64,000 nt of DNA. Source: Hybos culiciformis. Taxonomy: Eukaryota; Arthropoda; Insecta; Diptera; Hybotidae. Where the stretch lies: contig OZ023273.1 in NCBI GenBank assembly GCA_964007475.1, forward strand, positions 119,769,812-119,833,811, written 5' to 3'. Positions 1 through 13,915 of the stretch are shown here, in pieces (within the stretch, counting starts at the first letter, position 1; every line of letters starts with the position of its first letter). The translations under genes and the position numbers were made by a program. Below the pieces are notes generated by a model. The model was not told the origin of the DNA. It saw only the letters and a list, made by a program, of their open reading frames with translations, and ran no database searches.

Positions 1-1343
1 TACTCAAAATTTTCACTGTAAAATTAATTTACTATATATATATACTAGGTATATACAAAAAATTCGAAAATATGCTTCAAAATGAAAATAATAAATTTAA
101 TATAAAAGATTTCATTATATATGACGTATAAATTAATAAAGAGGGAGTTTCAACGTTGTTTGAAAGAGGAAGAAAAAAACTAATAAATAGGGAGGATTTC
201 ATTAGATTTTAATATTTGAACTTAACCATACATAGAAATTTGGTTACATATACATATATGTATAGCTTGAAAACTTTATCTTATATGATACAAAACATTC
301 AAATTGAATTGATTTCGATATTTCGCAGTATATCCTTCCAATATCAAAAACTTACAAAATCTGAAACTTTAATTTTCTTTCAAAAATATTCTGGAGGTTG
401 CTAGAAGATCCAATGGTACAATATCAATGGTACAATATCAAATGATACAATATTCAATGGTACAATATCGACAGTGGTAAAATTATTATATTTCTAATAA
501 GTCACAATTTTTATGACGTTAAAGTACATAATTTCTAATAACCTTTTTCCTAAACTTTTAGGAGTGTAGTAAGTACTTCTCTATGCTTCAGTATATTTTA
601 ACCAAGTCACTATCTATGCAAAAATGAATCAAATTTCAAGTTTATTTATTTTTTTTTTAAGAAAATATTTCAATAAAAAAAAAAATGTTTGCTGCATAAT
701 GTTTGTTATCTACTTTCTATATATATGTACTCTTAAATCTCTAATATATTTATTTTTTTATTACTGCTATAAATAACTATTTTAATTTATTCGTAACAAG
801 CATTAATAACTCACTGTAAGTTATTTGAGATGCCTAAAAATATATATATAATGGTAGTGTACAATGTAGTGTACATTATTATAATTTTATTATTTTTTTT
901 TCTTACCTTCTATTAAAAATAATATATTATAATATATAAATATTATATAATATTTTGTCCTTTGTAGATATCTAAATAAATGTTAGTTTATAAATTTTTT
1001 TGGATCTACTTCTCAGACCTTAAATTACACCAAAAAGAGATAGAAAAAGACAAAAATTTATGATGACAACCTAACGTTGTTTTGTGTGGTGTTGTTTTCA
1101 TTAAAAATCAGGAAATATCTTAAGCCTTCTGAATTTTTAATATATACATAAATATACATATAGGAGGTACTAACAAATATAACAGTGAAGAAAATCACAT
1201 TGATGGTGCGGGTTTTAAAAATACAAATTTTAGTGATATAAACTTTTTACCACAGAAAAACATTGATAGGGAAAATATTCAAAATAAGTTTGTGAACACA
1301 TTTTGTTGTTATATGCTAAAACTATTTCTATAACGTTTTTGCG
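1..1343. other. AT-rich non-coding stretch with a small minisatellite
   Basis: I see no gene here. The sequence is AT-rich with many poly(A)/poly(T) and TA runs. The only ordered structure is a short imperfect tandem repeat at about 411-469. The open frames present are short and made of codons expected from base composition alone. Confidence 0.6.
411..469. repeat. Imperfect minisatellite, unit CAATGGTACAATAT, four copies
   Basis: Four successive copies of a 14-16 bp unit related to CAATGGTACAATAT begin near 411, 425, 439 and 455. The third copy reads AATGATACAATAT, so the array is degenerate. No function is implied. It looks like replication-slippage DNA. Confidence 0.8.
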
Positions 1344-1351
1344 GTCAGCAC

Positions 1352-1996
1352 CAGTGGCGGCCCGTGGACGTTTTGAAAGAGGGTGCTGCAAAAAATAACA
1401 ACCTCTTTTTTTTTTAATTATAAATGTTTTATGATATATACCTACTCATATATCAGTTTTGAAAATTCAAAAGCAAACATCCCACCTATATCCCATATAA
1501 AAATTGTGCTGCTTCTGAAGCAGTGCATTTTTCTTTACTTTCAAAATATCCCAAAACAAACAAAAAAAATTCCCACATAGCTATTTGTTTTTAAATTTTT
1601 AAGAAAGTATACAGCCGCACTGCTTCTGTGGCAGTGCATTTTTCCTTACATTCAAGTCATGAAAAAAAACTTAACAGCAATAAAAATGTATTAAATTGTT
1701 CATGAAAAAAAAATTCCCTGCACTGTGAAATTCGCAGTTCCAAAAAATCTGTTAAAAAAATTTCCGCAGCTATTTTTGAAAAGTACTTTCTGTATTTTCT
1801 ATATTTGATTTTCTGTAAGCCTGAAAGTAGGCTACTCTTGTTTATAAAATGTTACAGCAATTGTTATATTTCATTTAAAAATAATTTTAAAGTAAGAAAA
1901 ATTCAGAGCTAACAAAAAATTTATTTATGAGTTTAATTTTTAGAAATTTCTTGAGGGTTCTGCAGTGTCGCAGCACCTATGTACGAGCCGCCGCTG
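1352..1996. mobile_element. Non-autonomous hAT-type element (MITE A)
   Basis: The element is bounded by a perfect 8-bp direct repeat GTCAGCAC at 1344-1351 and 1997-2004. Its ends are imperfect inverted repeats: CAGTGGCGGCCCGT on the left and, reverse-complemented, CAGCGGCGGCTCGT on the right. Both ends then carry GGTGCTGC within about 20 bp. An 8-bp duplication with CAG-starting ends is the signature of the hAT superfamily. The 645-bp interior has no transposase frame and is AT-rich. It contains two copies of a hairpin-like motif (CTGCTTCTGAAGCAG near 1509, and a related GCACTGCTTCTGTGGCAGTGC-type motif near 1617). It is therefore a deletion derivative or MITE mobilised in trans. Superfamily assignment is inference from ends and duplication length. 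Confidence 0.85.
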
Positions 1997-2004
1997 GTCA
2001 GCAC

Positions 2005-4275
2005 ATAATTTTTCTTCACATGTTAATATACTTATATAATATATATTTGTATGTTATTGATACCAAATAAGAATGAAGAATAAAATTTAGGTGACGATAT
2101 TCATTTTTAAAGGTTTTTCATTAATTACAAATATGTGTTTTACGATGTTTTTTTTTATATGAAAAAGTTTTAAGATATTAAGTAATAAAATTATGTATAA
2201 AATACCAAATATACATAGATACATATACATAATAAAGTAATAAATCTAAATATATATGTTTTATTTAAAAATGATAGCAAGAATAATCCTTGATATCGCA
2301 AATTTTTATAATTTGTAAATAAATACAATGTCCTTGAAGTTTAAACTTCAAAAATAATAAATTTATACCAAATGTCGTAATTAAGATCCCAATATTGTAA
2401 ACTTGAAACCAATAGTATCGCAGTATTCGCAATCAATAAATAATCTCTGTTATTTCTATAAATTTTATTTTATTTTATTTTGAAATGATGAACAATAAGT
2501 TCATTCCGCATCTTAAGGATCTTAGTATCACGGAAAGATTATGAGTTAAAATGTAATGCTTTTTAAATTTCCGAGACTGTTGGTATTGATGTATTTTCTG
2601 TACATTAAAATTTTTAGCTTAATATTATATAGCCGAAAAAGAAATAAAAATAAATATATAATATATAAAAATAATATGATGATGATATTATAATATTTAA
2701 TATTCAGAATTAAGAAGTCAATTTTAATTGTTAAATATTTTATTTTATATAAATTCTATAAATCTAATGACTTTTTGAATATTAATATTTTAATAATTAT
2801 ATATTTATTATAGAGCTATGTGATTTGCTAGCATGAAACAATAAATTATGTAATGGTAGAAGGTGAAAATAATGTTCAAGATTTATTTTATGGAATTTTG
2901 TTAAATTCACAACAACCACAATAAGCATTCAATTTCTGAATATTTTAATTTGAAAAATATATAAATAATAAATCATTTATTTCAAATTTATGTCATGTGT
3001 GCTTAGAATTTAAGTTTTATTTTTTTATGTTTTTTAAATGGAAATTTGCAGCATAAGAATACCGTATTATAAGATGTTTTCTTTTATTTTATATACATAA
3101 ATATTTTATATATGTATTTATTTATATCACAAACAAAACAGACTTATGAATGAACTTTAAGAATATTGAATGTGTTGTATAGTTTTACTTAAATTTATTG
3201 CTTGTATATGCATTCAATCTAAATTCTAAAAGTATATATAATATAAAGTGAATATGTACAACAGCTGTAAACATTTTTCTGACATTTAGTTAATAAACCA
3301 AAAAACAAACAGTTCAAAAATGTTTTTATTTTTTTGTTTTCCAAATTTTATAGTCATGTAAAAATTATTAAAATTCTAGGGCACTGATGCCCAAGCCTAT
3401 GCTCGCGAGCAAAATTTTTTTTTTTTATACTCAAATGCATAGGAATAAAAAAATGTGTAATCATTTTCAATGAAAAAAAAAAATCGTATACTCGCATATA
3501 AAATCGTATACTCATTTCATGATTTCGTATGCTCACTTTGATTCACAAAAAAAAAAAAAATTTTTTTTTTTCCTTTTTATTTCTAGTCTTTTTAAATACA
3601 CTGTTAAAAATATAAAATTTATATTTCTTACTCTTTTAGACTGGAAGGTCTTTTATACAATTTTATTTTAATTTTTTAAAATCCCGCAGGAATCACTTTT
3701 TATATAAAATATTATTAGAGTACGATTTAAATCAATTGACCGTTGAGTTTTTATGAAAGGGTCAAATTTGAATAAATTTTTAAATCAAGCTTTTTTCTTC
3801 AATCATTTCTCCTTAATTTTATATCTCTTTCCCTTTCTGGCTCATACAAATTTCTGTATTAAGTAAAACAAAAATCTGACAGAAAAATCTTTTGTTTTAA
3901 ATAGAAAAGGAAAGCTTTTAAAAAAAATTTGTCAGTTGATGTGAATCGTAATATATCAGCTTAAGAAGCATTTTTGAAATTTTTTAGGATTGAATTGAAA
4001 CTGAAAAATAAAACGTAATTTTATTCAAAAAACATACAACACACAATTTAGTTTTCTTAATTATGTCTTTAGAAATAATTTTTTTACAGTGAATGTTTTT
4101 TAAATAAAAATTGGGTTGGTGTGATATGAAAAAAACCTTAGTATTTTCTATATGCTCTAAATTAGTTCTAATTTGGGCTTCGCTGTTCTAGGGTATCTGT
4201 TTTAGTACATATATAAACAAAATCTATGGAAAAGATGAAGTTTGGAGTGAATCTTTACGCTATATATTTATCATC
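2005..4275. other. AT-rich non-coding stretch
   Basis: I recognise no gene. The block is AT-rich with long homopolymer runs. One segment, 3379-3540, has short hairpins and repeated TATACTC/TATGCTC words and is listed separately. Nothing else shows ordered structure. Confidence 0.6.
3379..3540. repeat. Short palindromes and repeated ATCGTATACTC-type motif
   Basis: Two compact GC-containing palindromes stand out: GGGCACTGATGCCC at 3379-3392 and the perfect 12-bp TGCTCGCGAGCA at 3400-3411. Further on, the word ATCGTATACTC occurs twice, followed by a variant TTCGTATGCTC. CCTATGC near 3396 is mirrored by GCATAGG near 3438. This could be a worn foldback-type repeat, but I cannot define ends or a target-site duplication. 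Confidence 0.4.
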
Positions 4276-4283
4276 AATGTTAC

Positions 4284-4579
4284 CAGGGCCGGCTCAACAA
4301 TTGTGGCGCCCTGTGCACATAAAAATTTTTTCGGCCCCAATATTATTTCTACATTAAATGCTGCTAACTCAAACCATATGACTTTAGCTCAAACTCAAAC
4401 CATATGGATGAAAAAACTTGTAAACAGCTAAAGATATGTAAAATATTTATTATTAATATATTTTTTAATTATTTAAATAAAATTAAAAAAAACGTAAAAA
4501 AATGTCGGTCAAATTGCCGCCCCTAAATTATGGCGCCCTATGCATTTGCCACATCTGCATCGCTCCTAACCCGGCCCTG
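4284..4579. mobile_element. Non-autonomous hAT-type element (MITE B)
   Basis: A perfect 8-bp duplication AATGTTAC (4276-4283 and 4580-4587) flanks a 296-bp insert. The ends are CAGGGCCGGCTCAAC on the left and, reverse-complemented, CAGGGCCGGGTTAGGAG on the right, so the first nine bases match. The interior carries GGCGCCCTGTGCAC near the left end and GGCGCCCTATGCA near the right. There is no coding capacity. The combination fits a hAT-superfamily MITE. Its ends differ from those of the elements at 1352 and 41584, so it is a separate family. Confidence 0.87.
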
Positions 4580-4587
4580 AATGTTAC

Positions 4588-7500
4588 CAATTTTAGACAA
4601 TAATTTATTGTTAAGAATATCGCTGTGTTTAATAAGTGCTTTTTTTTCGTGACTTACAGTTTTCTTAATTTTTGAACATTCTCATAAAACAACCTTTAAA
4701 TATAAATTACGGTTTTAACGATCGTATAGATTTCACCCAAAAGACTTACCAAGATCTTTCCAATATTCCAAAAAATAAAACATAATATCTTATAAAAACC
4801 TTTTATAAAGAACTTAATATTACATTTGTCTGATGAATTAATACTATATATTTGGTTAAAATATTAGAATTAAATGTATTTTTGATGTAAAATTAAATAC
4901 TATAATATCTTCTTCCCTTCTTCTCTGTTTTTTTTTTTTTTTTTTAATTTTGACAAAATAATTCTTCTTTAAACGCCAGCGTTTATTACATACACTTTTT
5001 ATTTATTTAAATGCCACATCCTGTTAATTTAGCAACCATAGTACGAAATTTATATATTTATAATAATAATAATAATAACCCTTTTTTCGAAGGGAAAACA
5101 TATAACATAGTTATGTGCGTATACTTATGTATACAAAAATGAGGCGAAAATTAAGACATAAAAGCCTTTCATCAGAATAATTATTCAAAATGCTTTCTTT
5201 TTCTCTTTTTTTTTTTTTTCTTTTTTTAATAATAATCCAAAAAATTAAGATATTTTGCATAAATTAAAACCTAAATAAATATGATACCAACCGCACATAT
5301 TAATTATAGCATATCCGTTTACTATAATATTACATAATATTTGGATTAAAACCAAAAATAATAAAAAACAAAAAAAAAAAAAAACCAAATTTGAATATTT
5401 GCATGAAAAACAAATTTTCGTTAATCTAAACCGTATTTTTTTTTTTTAATTTTTATAATAAAGTGAATATTATTATGCTATAAATCAAATTATTTTCACC
5501 TAGGGTGCTTTTAATTTTCATATATGTATGTACATTGTACATACAGATACAAGTTTAGTGGGAAATTTAGATTGATAAAGTCAATTTGTACTATTTTGAA
5601 ATTTGTTTTTAAAAATGTCTGTTGAAAAGAAAATAAAGTTAAAAAAAGATATAATCATGTAGAGATGAGAAAGTAACATACTTCTAGAAGTTTTAGTTCT
5701 ACAGAGATTCTAGAAAGTGCCAGTTCACAAAATAGCTTCGAACTCATTTCGAAATTATTAATTAGGTATTTTCTATAGTACCCCCAATACTAGGAATAAG
5801 AGGCGTAAAAGTTGAGAGCAATCGGTTACTCGTACTGTAGCCAAAATGAATAACAATATATATTTTGTACGGAGATGGATCGGAACTGCGACTAGTATTT
5901 GTTTCATACCCCATTAGATGATTATTGAACGAAGCAAAATAAATGTTTTTTATCAAATAGAGTTATAGGACCTAACATCATAAATTTCTAAGAATTTACT
6001 CTTGAAAATATCTAAGTAAAAAAGTAGTTAAAGTCGCAAGGCAACAAAATGTACCTACACACTTAACTTTTTATATATTTATTGTGGTAGATCTTTTTCA
6101 AGATATCTAGTAACGATCCTGTAAAATTTCAGCTATTTACTCTAATGTTTATTTATGTCATTTATGCTTATCGCTTTTCCATTGAGGATCATTAATTTAA
6201 ATAATATGATACAGTATAGGTATCCCTAAAACCTACTATTAAAAAAATAATTTATTATTTATTTTTCTACTTATTTTGTAAAATTAGAATTTAAAAAAAA
6301 TTATGTAAAATGGTAAAAAGAATTTTTTTATGTTTACACATATGTACGTACATTTGTATATATGTATCATCCTTGCCTAAAAAAAAAATTAAGTAAAGTA
6401 ATTTTAAATAGCAGGAGAAAGTTTAAAACCCATATATACCATCTATATTAATATATATGTATATTTTGACTGTACATTAGCTCCCCCTAAATAGAAGAAA
6501 ATGCAATGCCATTAGTTGCACTGAATCCATATTTTATTGATGTAGATTTGTGTCAAACACGTGTCTTTTTTACCATTAATTTTAGTCTGTTTTTTTTTTT
6601 TTTCATTGTATATTTAAATGTTGCCTCTATGGTGCAATAATAACATTTATGTCTGTGTTGTATATATTCATTTTTCAGAATCGAATTATAAAATGAAAAC
6701 AAAATCCTTAAAAATCATTATCCTTTCTTTTTTTTTGTAAATTATATTTTTTTTTTAATTGTACAGACAACCCCTGTATAGTGCGGCATCTTTCGTAACA
6801 AGGTTAATTTTAACGTTATTATACGGCAATTTGAAAAATACATCTTATATTTTTAATTACGGGACAATTCTGTTCAATATCTTACATTTTTTTAATATAA
6901 TGTAATAGTTTTGAATATGTATTATTAATCATAGACACTTATACGGTATTATCCTCTAGCCTTACTAGTGGTACACGGAACACTTATTAAATTAATGAAA
7001 TCAAAAATTAAAAAATCCAAAATCCAGGAACCAATTTATAAAAAATGGGCCAGGCCAGATAAAAAGGTTAGTCTTATAGGATGCCCAATGAAGGAAAGAA
7101 AAGATTGAAAGTATTTTATTCCCATCTTGTAAACCCAGTCATACTACAAAAATATTTCCAAAGACAAACTTAGCAGATAATAAATGTTCTCATTATTGTA
7201 ATTCTAGAAAAATTGTCTATAGATACCATGTACCTTATTTAAATTTTAAAATAGTTTTTAATTTTAATTATACATTTAAAAATATTAAAAATATAAATGC
7301 GTAAATAAATAAAATTTTAAAATAGAGAACGTAAGTGTATATATTTTCTAAAAGGACATAATTATTTATTTAAGGACAATTTAACACACACCATAAGAAA
7401 AACATTAACGGTAGAATGATTTTGTGGCTTAGAAATTAGTGTGTTTAGTTTGGATATTGTTTTTTTTTATGTTTTACTGCGTATAACCACTTTTTATATG

Positions 7501-10500
7501 TTACGCTTCTGTTATTTTCATTTTTGTTCTAAATATTAAAGTTTTTGAATTAAAAGTGAAATTTAAATTAAATTAAATATTATTATATTTAAAATTTTTA
7601 ATGATTTAATTTAAGAAGTGTAAATTTTTTTTTAAAGTATTTCTTTGTTACGCATTTTATATGTAAATATAGTTTTCTAGTTTTTGAATGTTCAATCACA
7701 CAGATATTGCTGTCATCTGTTTAGATTTTAGAAGAAGTAATGTCTTAGAAGAATTTCGTATCTGAAAAATTAAAACAATTTGAATAAAAAATAAGGATTT
7801 TAAAAACAAAACTAGTTAAAATAAATGTTCATTCAATTTTGTATGCCTTTTAGATTATTTGCTTTTCACTCAAGCAAAAAATGATTTGGATCTAGTCTTC
7901 CTACGGCATTTATATAATCAAATATCTCTATAAAAACATAATCAAATAAAAATATCTTTAGATACTTTTATTGGGAATTTTTTTTTTTTTTTACTTCTTT
8001 TTTAAGTGTAAAATTATATAGAACGCACTATGCAATACAAATAATAATGTAAATTGAAGAAAATGTTCAATTAAGTATAAAATTTGTTATTTTTAAATTA
8101 AAATTGAAATTGAATTTTACTATGAATTTAAATTTAAAAAGTATTTTCTTTTCATATAAAAATGTCCTATTAATATATGCATTTAAATCTCAATGACATA
8201 GTCCTGTATTTGTATCTAGGTGGGTATATACTGAGAAATTAGCAAAAAATTTAATTGCCTCAAATAACAAAAAATTAATTAAAAGATTTTTTTAGAAGCA
8301 CTTTATAATGTTGATTTTAAAATATTTATTTTAATTTTTAATTCAGATATTTTAAATTTGCAAGAAAATTAGTTCGGAAAAAGTTTTTTTTTTATTTTAT
8401 GCTTTATAACAAGAATATAAATATTCTTGAAATTGCAAGCAGTCTTTGAAAGTGTAATTAATGCGAAATATCTTAAATGCTCCAATTTATTTGGTCCTGG
8501 TTTAAAAAATAATAAAAACATTTGAAATTATAAAACCGCTTTCTTACAATCAATTTCTTAAATTATTTTGTTGGTATAACTTGGTAAAGGGAAGATATCG
8601 ATTTTAGAAAAAAATCTAAAGAAAGAGCTTCTATATGTACCAAATACACCCTTTCTTAGAAAAATAATAATTTTTGGAACGTTTTAAATCAAAATTATTT
8701 TGGTGTATTACATTATTTTTTTTAATTTTTGTTTTAATTTTAGTCCCGCTTCTTTTTTTTTTTGAAAATTGCAGACACAAATTGTTTGGCCAAATAAAAT
8801 ATGTCATAAAAATGAATGTTTTGTTCAAATATGACGCCACGGTTCAGAGCAAAAAAATAATAATAATAACATCAAAAAATTTATAGATACCTTCTGGTCT
8901 TCGTTTTAAAAAGGAAGATCTTAATTTATGAACAATAATTTTGGTAATTAAGAATTCTATTATGCTTTCTGACATAAGACAAGCACTTATCAAGATTTTA
9001 CGGTAGATAAGTTTTTATAAAAATAAAAATATTTTTATTATAATAATTTTTTTTTTTTTTGTTTTTTAACAAAATTTTTTTTTTTTGTTTTTTATTTCCC
9101 TCTTATGTGTTTTTATGGTCATTTGTTTATTATTTAAATTAGATGGTAGGAGGTTAAAAAAAATAAAAGCCTTATACATAATACAGTGTTAGACATAATT
9201 TTTAATATACTTGCAGTCGACATTAATTAACACTAATTATATAACGACAAAATCAATTTTTAGCGATTTCAATGATTCTTCGACGCAATTAGTTATACTT
9301 CGGACAATAAATAATGAAAAATTAATTATCGAAAATATATAATAGATTCATTCATAATAAAAAGTTTAGTACAAATAATACGAATAATACTATGGTATCT
9401 TTGAGGAAATTACGATTGAGATTCAATTGTCTTAATAAATTAATTAATCAAACCTTATTTCAAAAAAGGCTGATACGCTTTCCATAGTAATTAATTAACG
9501 AGCTTTCTTAACAATAGAAATCGCCCTCTCACGGTTTGTAAATAAATAAATAAATTAAAAATATTGAAACTATTCGTGTTAGTTATAGTTAGAAACTTGT
9601 AAACACAATGATTGAAGCCGTATTCAACTTTTCTTGATCAACTTATTAATCGGTCAAGAAAAATGGAATCGTTAGAACGCCGCGTTACTGCCCCATTACT
9701 GCCTTACAACAATTTCAATAATTTTATAAATTATTTCATGATGTTCCATATTCGAATTCTTTTCACCAAGACTGTGTACATTAAATCCGAATGAAAATTA
9801 TTATATTTATTCTTTATTATTAAATTAATAATTATATATACAAAAAAAAAAATAATAACTGGAATTTAGTTGAAATGTGATGATAGAATGATTTGTGAAG
9901 AACATTTGTTTTTCTTAGCCAGGAGGGACACCAAAATATGGGAATCGACTAAACATTATTTAGTTTTAAAACAAAACAAAAAACTATATAATATATATTT
10001 TATTATTAAAGTGAATAATGTTAAAGTTACATGATTTATTGGCATGAAAGGAAAAAGTCAAATAATCATATTTATTATTTTTTTACACGAAATGCATTTT
10101 TTTTTTTCGTTTTTACAAAAATTCCATTTCATTTTTATATACAGTTCCCATCTCACAACAGAAGTTCCAAAATTGTTATCTGCAAATTAATAAATTAGGA
10201 AATTATCCATTCTATAATATTGTGGTGACAATTAAGTTTTGATGATGGTTAAGTATACATTCATTGCAATTTGTGTAATCAAATAATGAAATTATAATTA
10301 TAATAATTCTTTAATTCAAACTAACATATGACACTCGTGTTTAATTCTTGTTTTAACCACTATATTATTTAAAATTATGTGCGGCTCCAAGCAAAAAGAT
10401 AAAATTATTTTTTAAATATTATTCCTTATGGTTTATGACCTAATGTTTAGTTATTTGTTTTAGATTCATTATTAAAAGGAGGAAACCGGGATTCAATTCA

Positions 10501-13500
10501 ACTTAAAATTCAGGTATAATTATTTACTTTGCCTATCAAAAAAAAAAAAGCTTACTTTTAATGGTTCTTAGGAAACATAATAATTATTCAATTAATTTTA
10601 AACGATTTAAGTTGTCATGTTATGAAATAATTAAAAATATTAGTTCCTTACATCTATAGAAAAAAAAATTAATTTAAATGCAGTCGAATTAACAATTTTT
10701 TTTCATATATTTGATATGCCTATCAAGCATGCAATCATTCCAGAGATAAAGTTTATATTAGATTTAATTATACTTAAAAGGAAACCACTGTATTTAGTGG
10801 GTAAAATTGTTAAATTATTTTATCACATAATTATCATATATATAATATTAAAAGCTCTCCATTTGTATCAAAATAATAATTATATACTTTCTGTAAAATC
10901 TTGAATAGATTTTTGAATCTTAAAATTCAGCGCTTAATTTGTTTCCTATGCTTTTAATGTTAACATTAGTGGAAATTAAACTTCAAATGAAGAACTTAAG
11001 TCCATGTAAAGGTTATTTAATTATGTCATCATAGATAGTGCACTATTTCCAACATAAATAAATATATATTAATCTCGTATTCAATTTAATCGTTGGACTT
11101 ATTACGTTAATTTTTTTATTTATTTAATTCTAGTCATTTGTTTCTATCCAAATTAACATTTATTAAAAAATATATTTAATTATTAATGAATTTTTTTTTA
11201 TTCTATATTATTTTATTATCATTATGATTTTGTAAAATTTATAATACTTTCTGTTAAATATTCTAAAAATTTCATTTTATTATTGATTTTTTTTACATAA
11301 ACACAGGATTTTTTTATTTAATTTTATTTTTTCCGGAATAAAAATTAATCAAGGAATCATATACGATAAAAAGGATCAACGATTTATTCAATCTAAACAA
11401 ATAATAGAATATATATAGGGATTGAATAAATTTTCTATTCAACAAAAAAAAAATCGTATATTATTAATTTTTCTATATTAATTTTTTTTTTAGTTGTTGT
11501 TTTTCCAATTTAAAAGGGATATTGAAAATTCTGTAAATCGACATTAAACCTCATTAATATATTAAAGTTTTTGAATATATTTTTAAATTAAAACATTTCT
11601 ATGTACAAATTAAAAAAGTCTGCTGCTATATTGCCCTGCAAATTCAATGCATATAAGTTCTACGAAAACCACAGAAGTTGCGATAGTACAATGAATTTTT
11701 ATGTTATCGTTCAATAAAAAAATAAAAATTTTTTTTAATTTTAAAATATTCGAAATTAAAGGAAAAAAAGAATTTTAATGTGTTTCAAAACTTTTATTTT
11801 AAACTTTTGTAGGAAAATATTAAAAAATTTGGATTTTAATTTGACTATTATAGTTTTTTTTTTAATAAAAATAGTTTATATTTCTATATATATTCCATAT
11901 GTATTATGTAATTGAGCAGTCAAAATATCGAAAATAATACAGACTATATATATATAAAGTTTTAAACTTTGTTAAGTTTAAAAATTTCGTCTATCAATTT
12001 CTCATAATTTGATTTTTTTTTTTTTGATTAATATAACGATGACAAAAAAGTTTTTAAAATTATCTTTTAAGACTTAATATAATAGAAAAAGTTAGTTATT
12101 TTAGTTGAAAAATTTTTGCAACATGCGAAAGAATAATTTGAAAAAAAAAAAAAAAAAGAAAAAAGGCGGCTAACCATGTTAAAAAAGTAAAGAAGAAAAA
12201 AATGTATACACACAAATTTATGTAAATAATATAATGTACGCGTTATGTAGAATTGAATGTAATTCAATTCATAAAAATGATTAAAAAATTTGCAAAGAAT
12301 TCATAATAACAACAACATGATGCAGCTAAAGTAAAAAAAAAAAGGGAATACAATTTTTATGACTTACTTATTTTGAATACAAATTTAAAATTTTTTTAAT
12401 ATAAATAATTTCTTAACATACCATATTAGAATATATTATTATGTTTTATGAAAAAAAAAAAATTGCACAAAATTTTTCGGCAATTTAAAAAACATAATAA
12501 ATATTAAAGGAAAAATCATTCTCGGCATATTATTATTATTGAAAAATAAAGGCTAGTATTAATGCTTATATTACATTCTAAATTCTTAATAGATTATACA
12601 GTGGACGAACATAAATGTACTTCTAAAAAGTGCATGCTAAAAGCAAGTAATTTTTAATTATATATGGCAGCGACACGTAAACTTGTAAATTATAACTAAA
12701 CAATTCTAAAATAGGATTAGAAAAGACTAATAAAAATTACTGAACTTAGAATATATGGTAGGTACAAAAAAAATAATAATATCATCAGATTATTGACAAA
12801 TGTTAGAATTAATATATAATTATGATTCCCAATATGTAATTTATTTGATTAACAACACAAAGAATCATTTCTCAACCATTGTCAAGATCAAGCCAACACT
12901 GTTAAATAGTACATTAAAAAAATCGCAAATATGAGAATGTCCTATATACTCATATTAACTTCAACTCATTTTCGAAATTTTCATAGACCTAAATTATGAT
13001 ACACTACAATAGCTATAATTCAAAATTTTACTTCAACTTCAATTTCTTTAAAAAAAACTATTGATTTAGAATATATCTATATAGCAAAAGAGAGTACCAG
13101 AAAAATAAAACAAATGAGATGCACTATTACACTTTTTCATAAGTATACATACTTATACATTTTTATTTCGACTATATATATGGATATTACAATCATAATA
13201 ATAATATCAGACATTTTCCACTTAACTTTTAACTTTTTTTTTGTCATTTTATTTTTTATCTTTTTGTTTTTTTTTGCCTTTATTATGTTACATACATATA
13301 TATATGTCTATAGTACACAACAATACAGCTTGTTGACGATGAAAACGATAGTGCATGTGACATGAATTTTTCATTTTATATAATTTTTCTGCGAACAAAT
13401 TTTATGTGACTTTTTGTTAACGCTATTGCTTTGCTTCTTTTGCTTCTTATAACGTTCATTCTATTATTTACCCTTCTCGATTAACAAATAAATAATGCTA

Positions 13501-13915
13501 TATATTCGAAAAAAAATCTTATAATACATATTATTACATTATGTTTTTTTTTATTTAACAAAACAAAAAATGAGGATATACATATAATATGTGCATTCAA
13601 ATTTAATTTTTGTTATTTATTATTCATTATAAAATAATGAGCAAAAAAAAAAAGAAAAGATATACTCTTATGTACATACAACCGAACAATTTTGTCAAAT
13701 TATAATCTTATTTGCTAAATTTAAAAATCTTATCAGCATCAGTATGCGAATTATGCGAATTATGTTAATAACACTTTTTTTTTAGCAATGTACAGGAATT
13801 ATGCGTAAAACATGTATTGAATTTAATTAGAATTATAATACATGTGAATTTAAAAAAGAGAACAATTTCATGATAAACTAGCGTGTAATATACTAATCTT
13901 ATAATTTTAAGTGCA
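4588..13915. other. AT-rich non-coding stretch
   Basis: About 9.3 kb without a recognisable gene. All open frames are short and compositionally driven. A small inverted repeat lies at 11382-11431. The segment around 9200-9790 is less repetitive than its surroundings but has no coding pattern that I can defend. A possible transposon end at about 6766-6835 is noted under findings. (AAT)n and poly(T) tracts are frequent. Confidence 0.55.
11382..11431. repeat. Short inverted repeat, ATTTATTCAATC arms
   Basis: ATTTATTCAATC at 11382-11393 is the exact reverse complement of GATTGAATAAAT at 11420-11431, with a 26-bp spacer. AT-rich arms of this length can arise by chance in 64 kb, so no function is assigned. 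Confidence 0.5.

Noticed and set aside
3354..3536. 60-codon open frame on the minus strand with MSIRNHEMSIRFYMRVYDFF
   Set aside because: The apparent peptide repeat comes from the ATCGTATACTC DNA repeats in this segment, so it is a repeat artefact.
9200..9794. Less repetitive segment with a 60-codon frame
   Set aside because: Frame lacks an ATG in phase at its start and shows no domain. Splice signals are not convincing.
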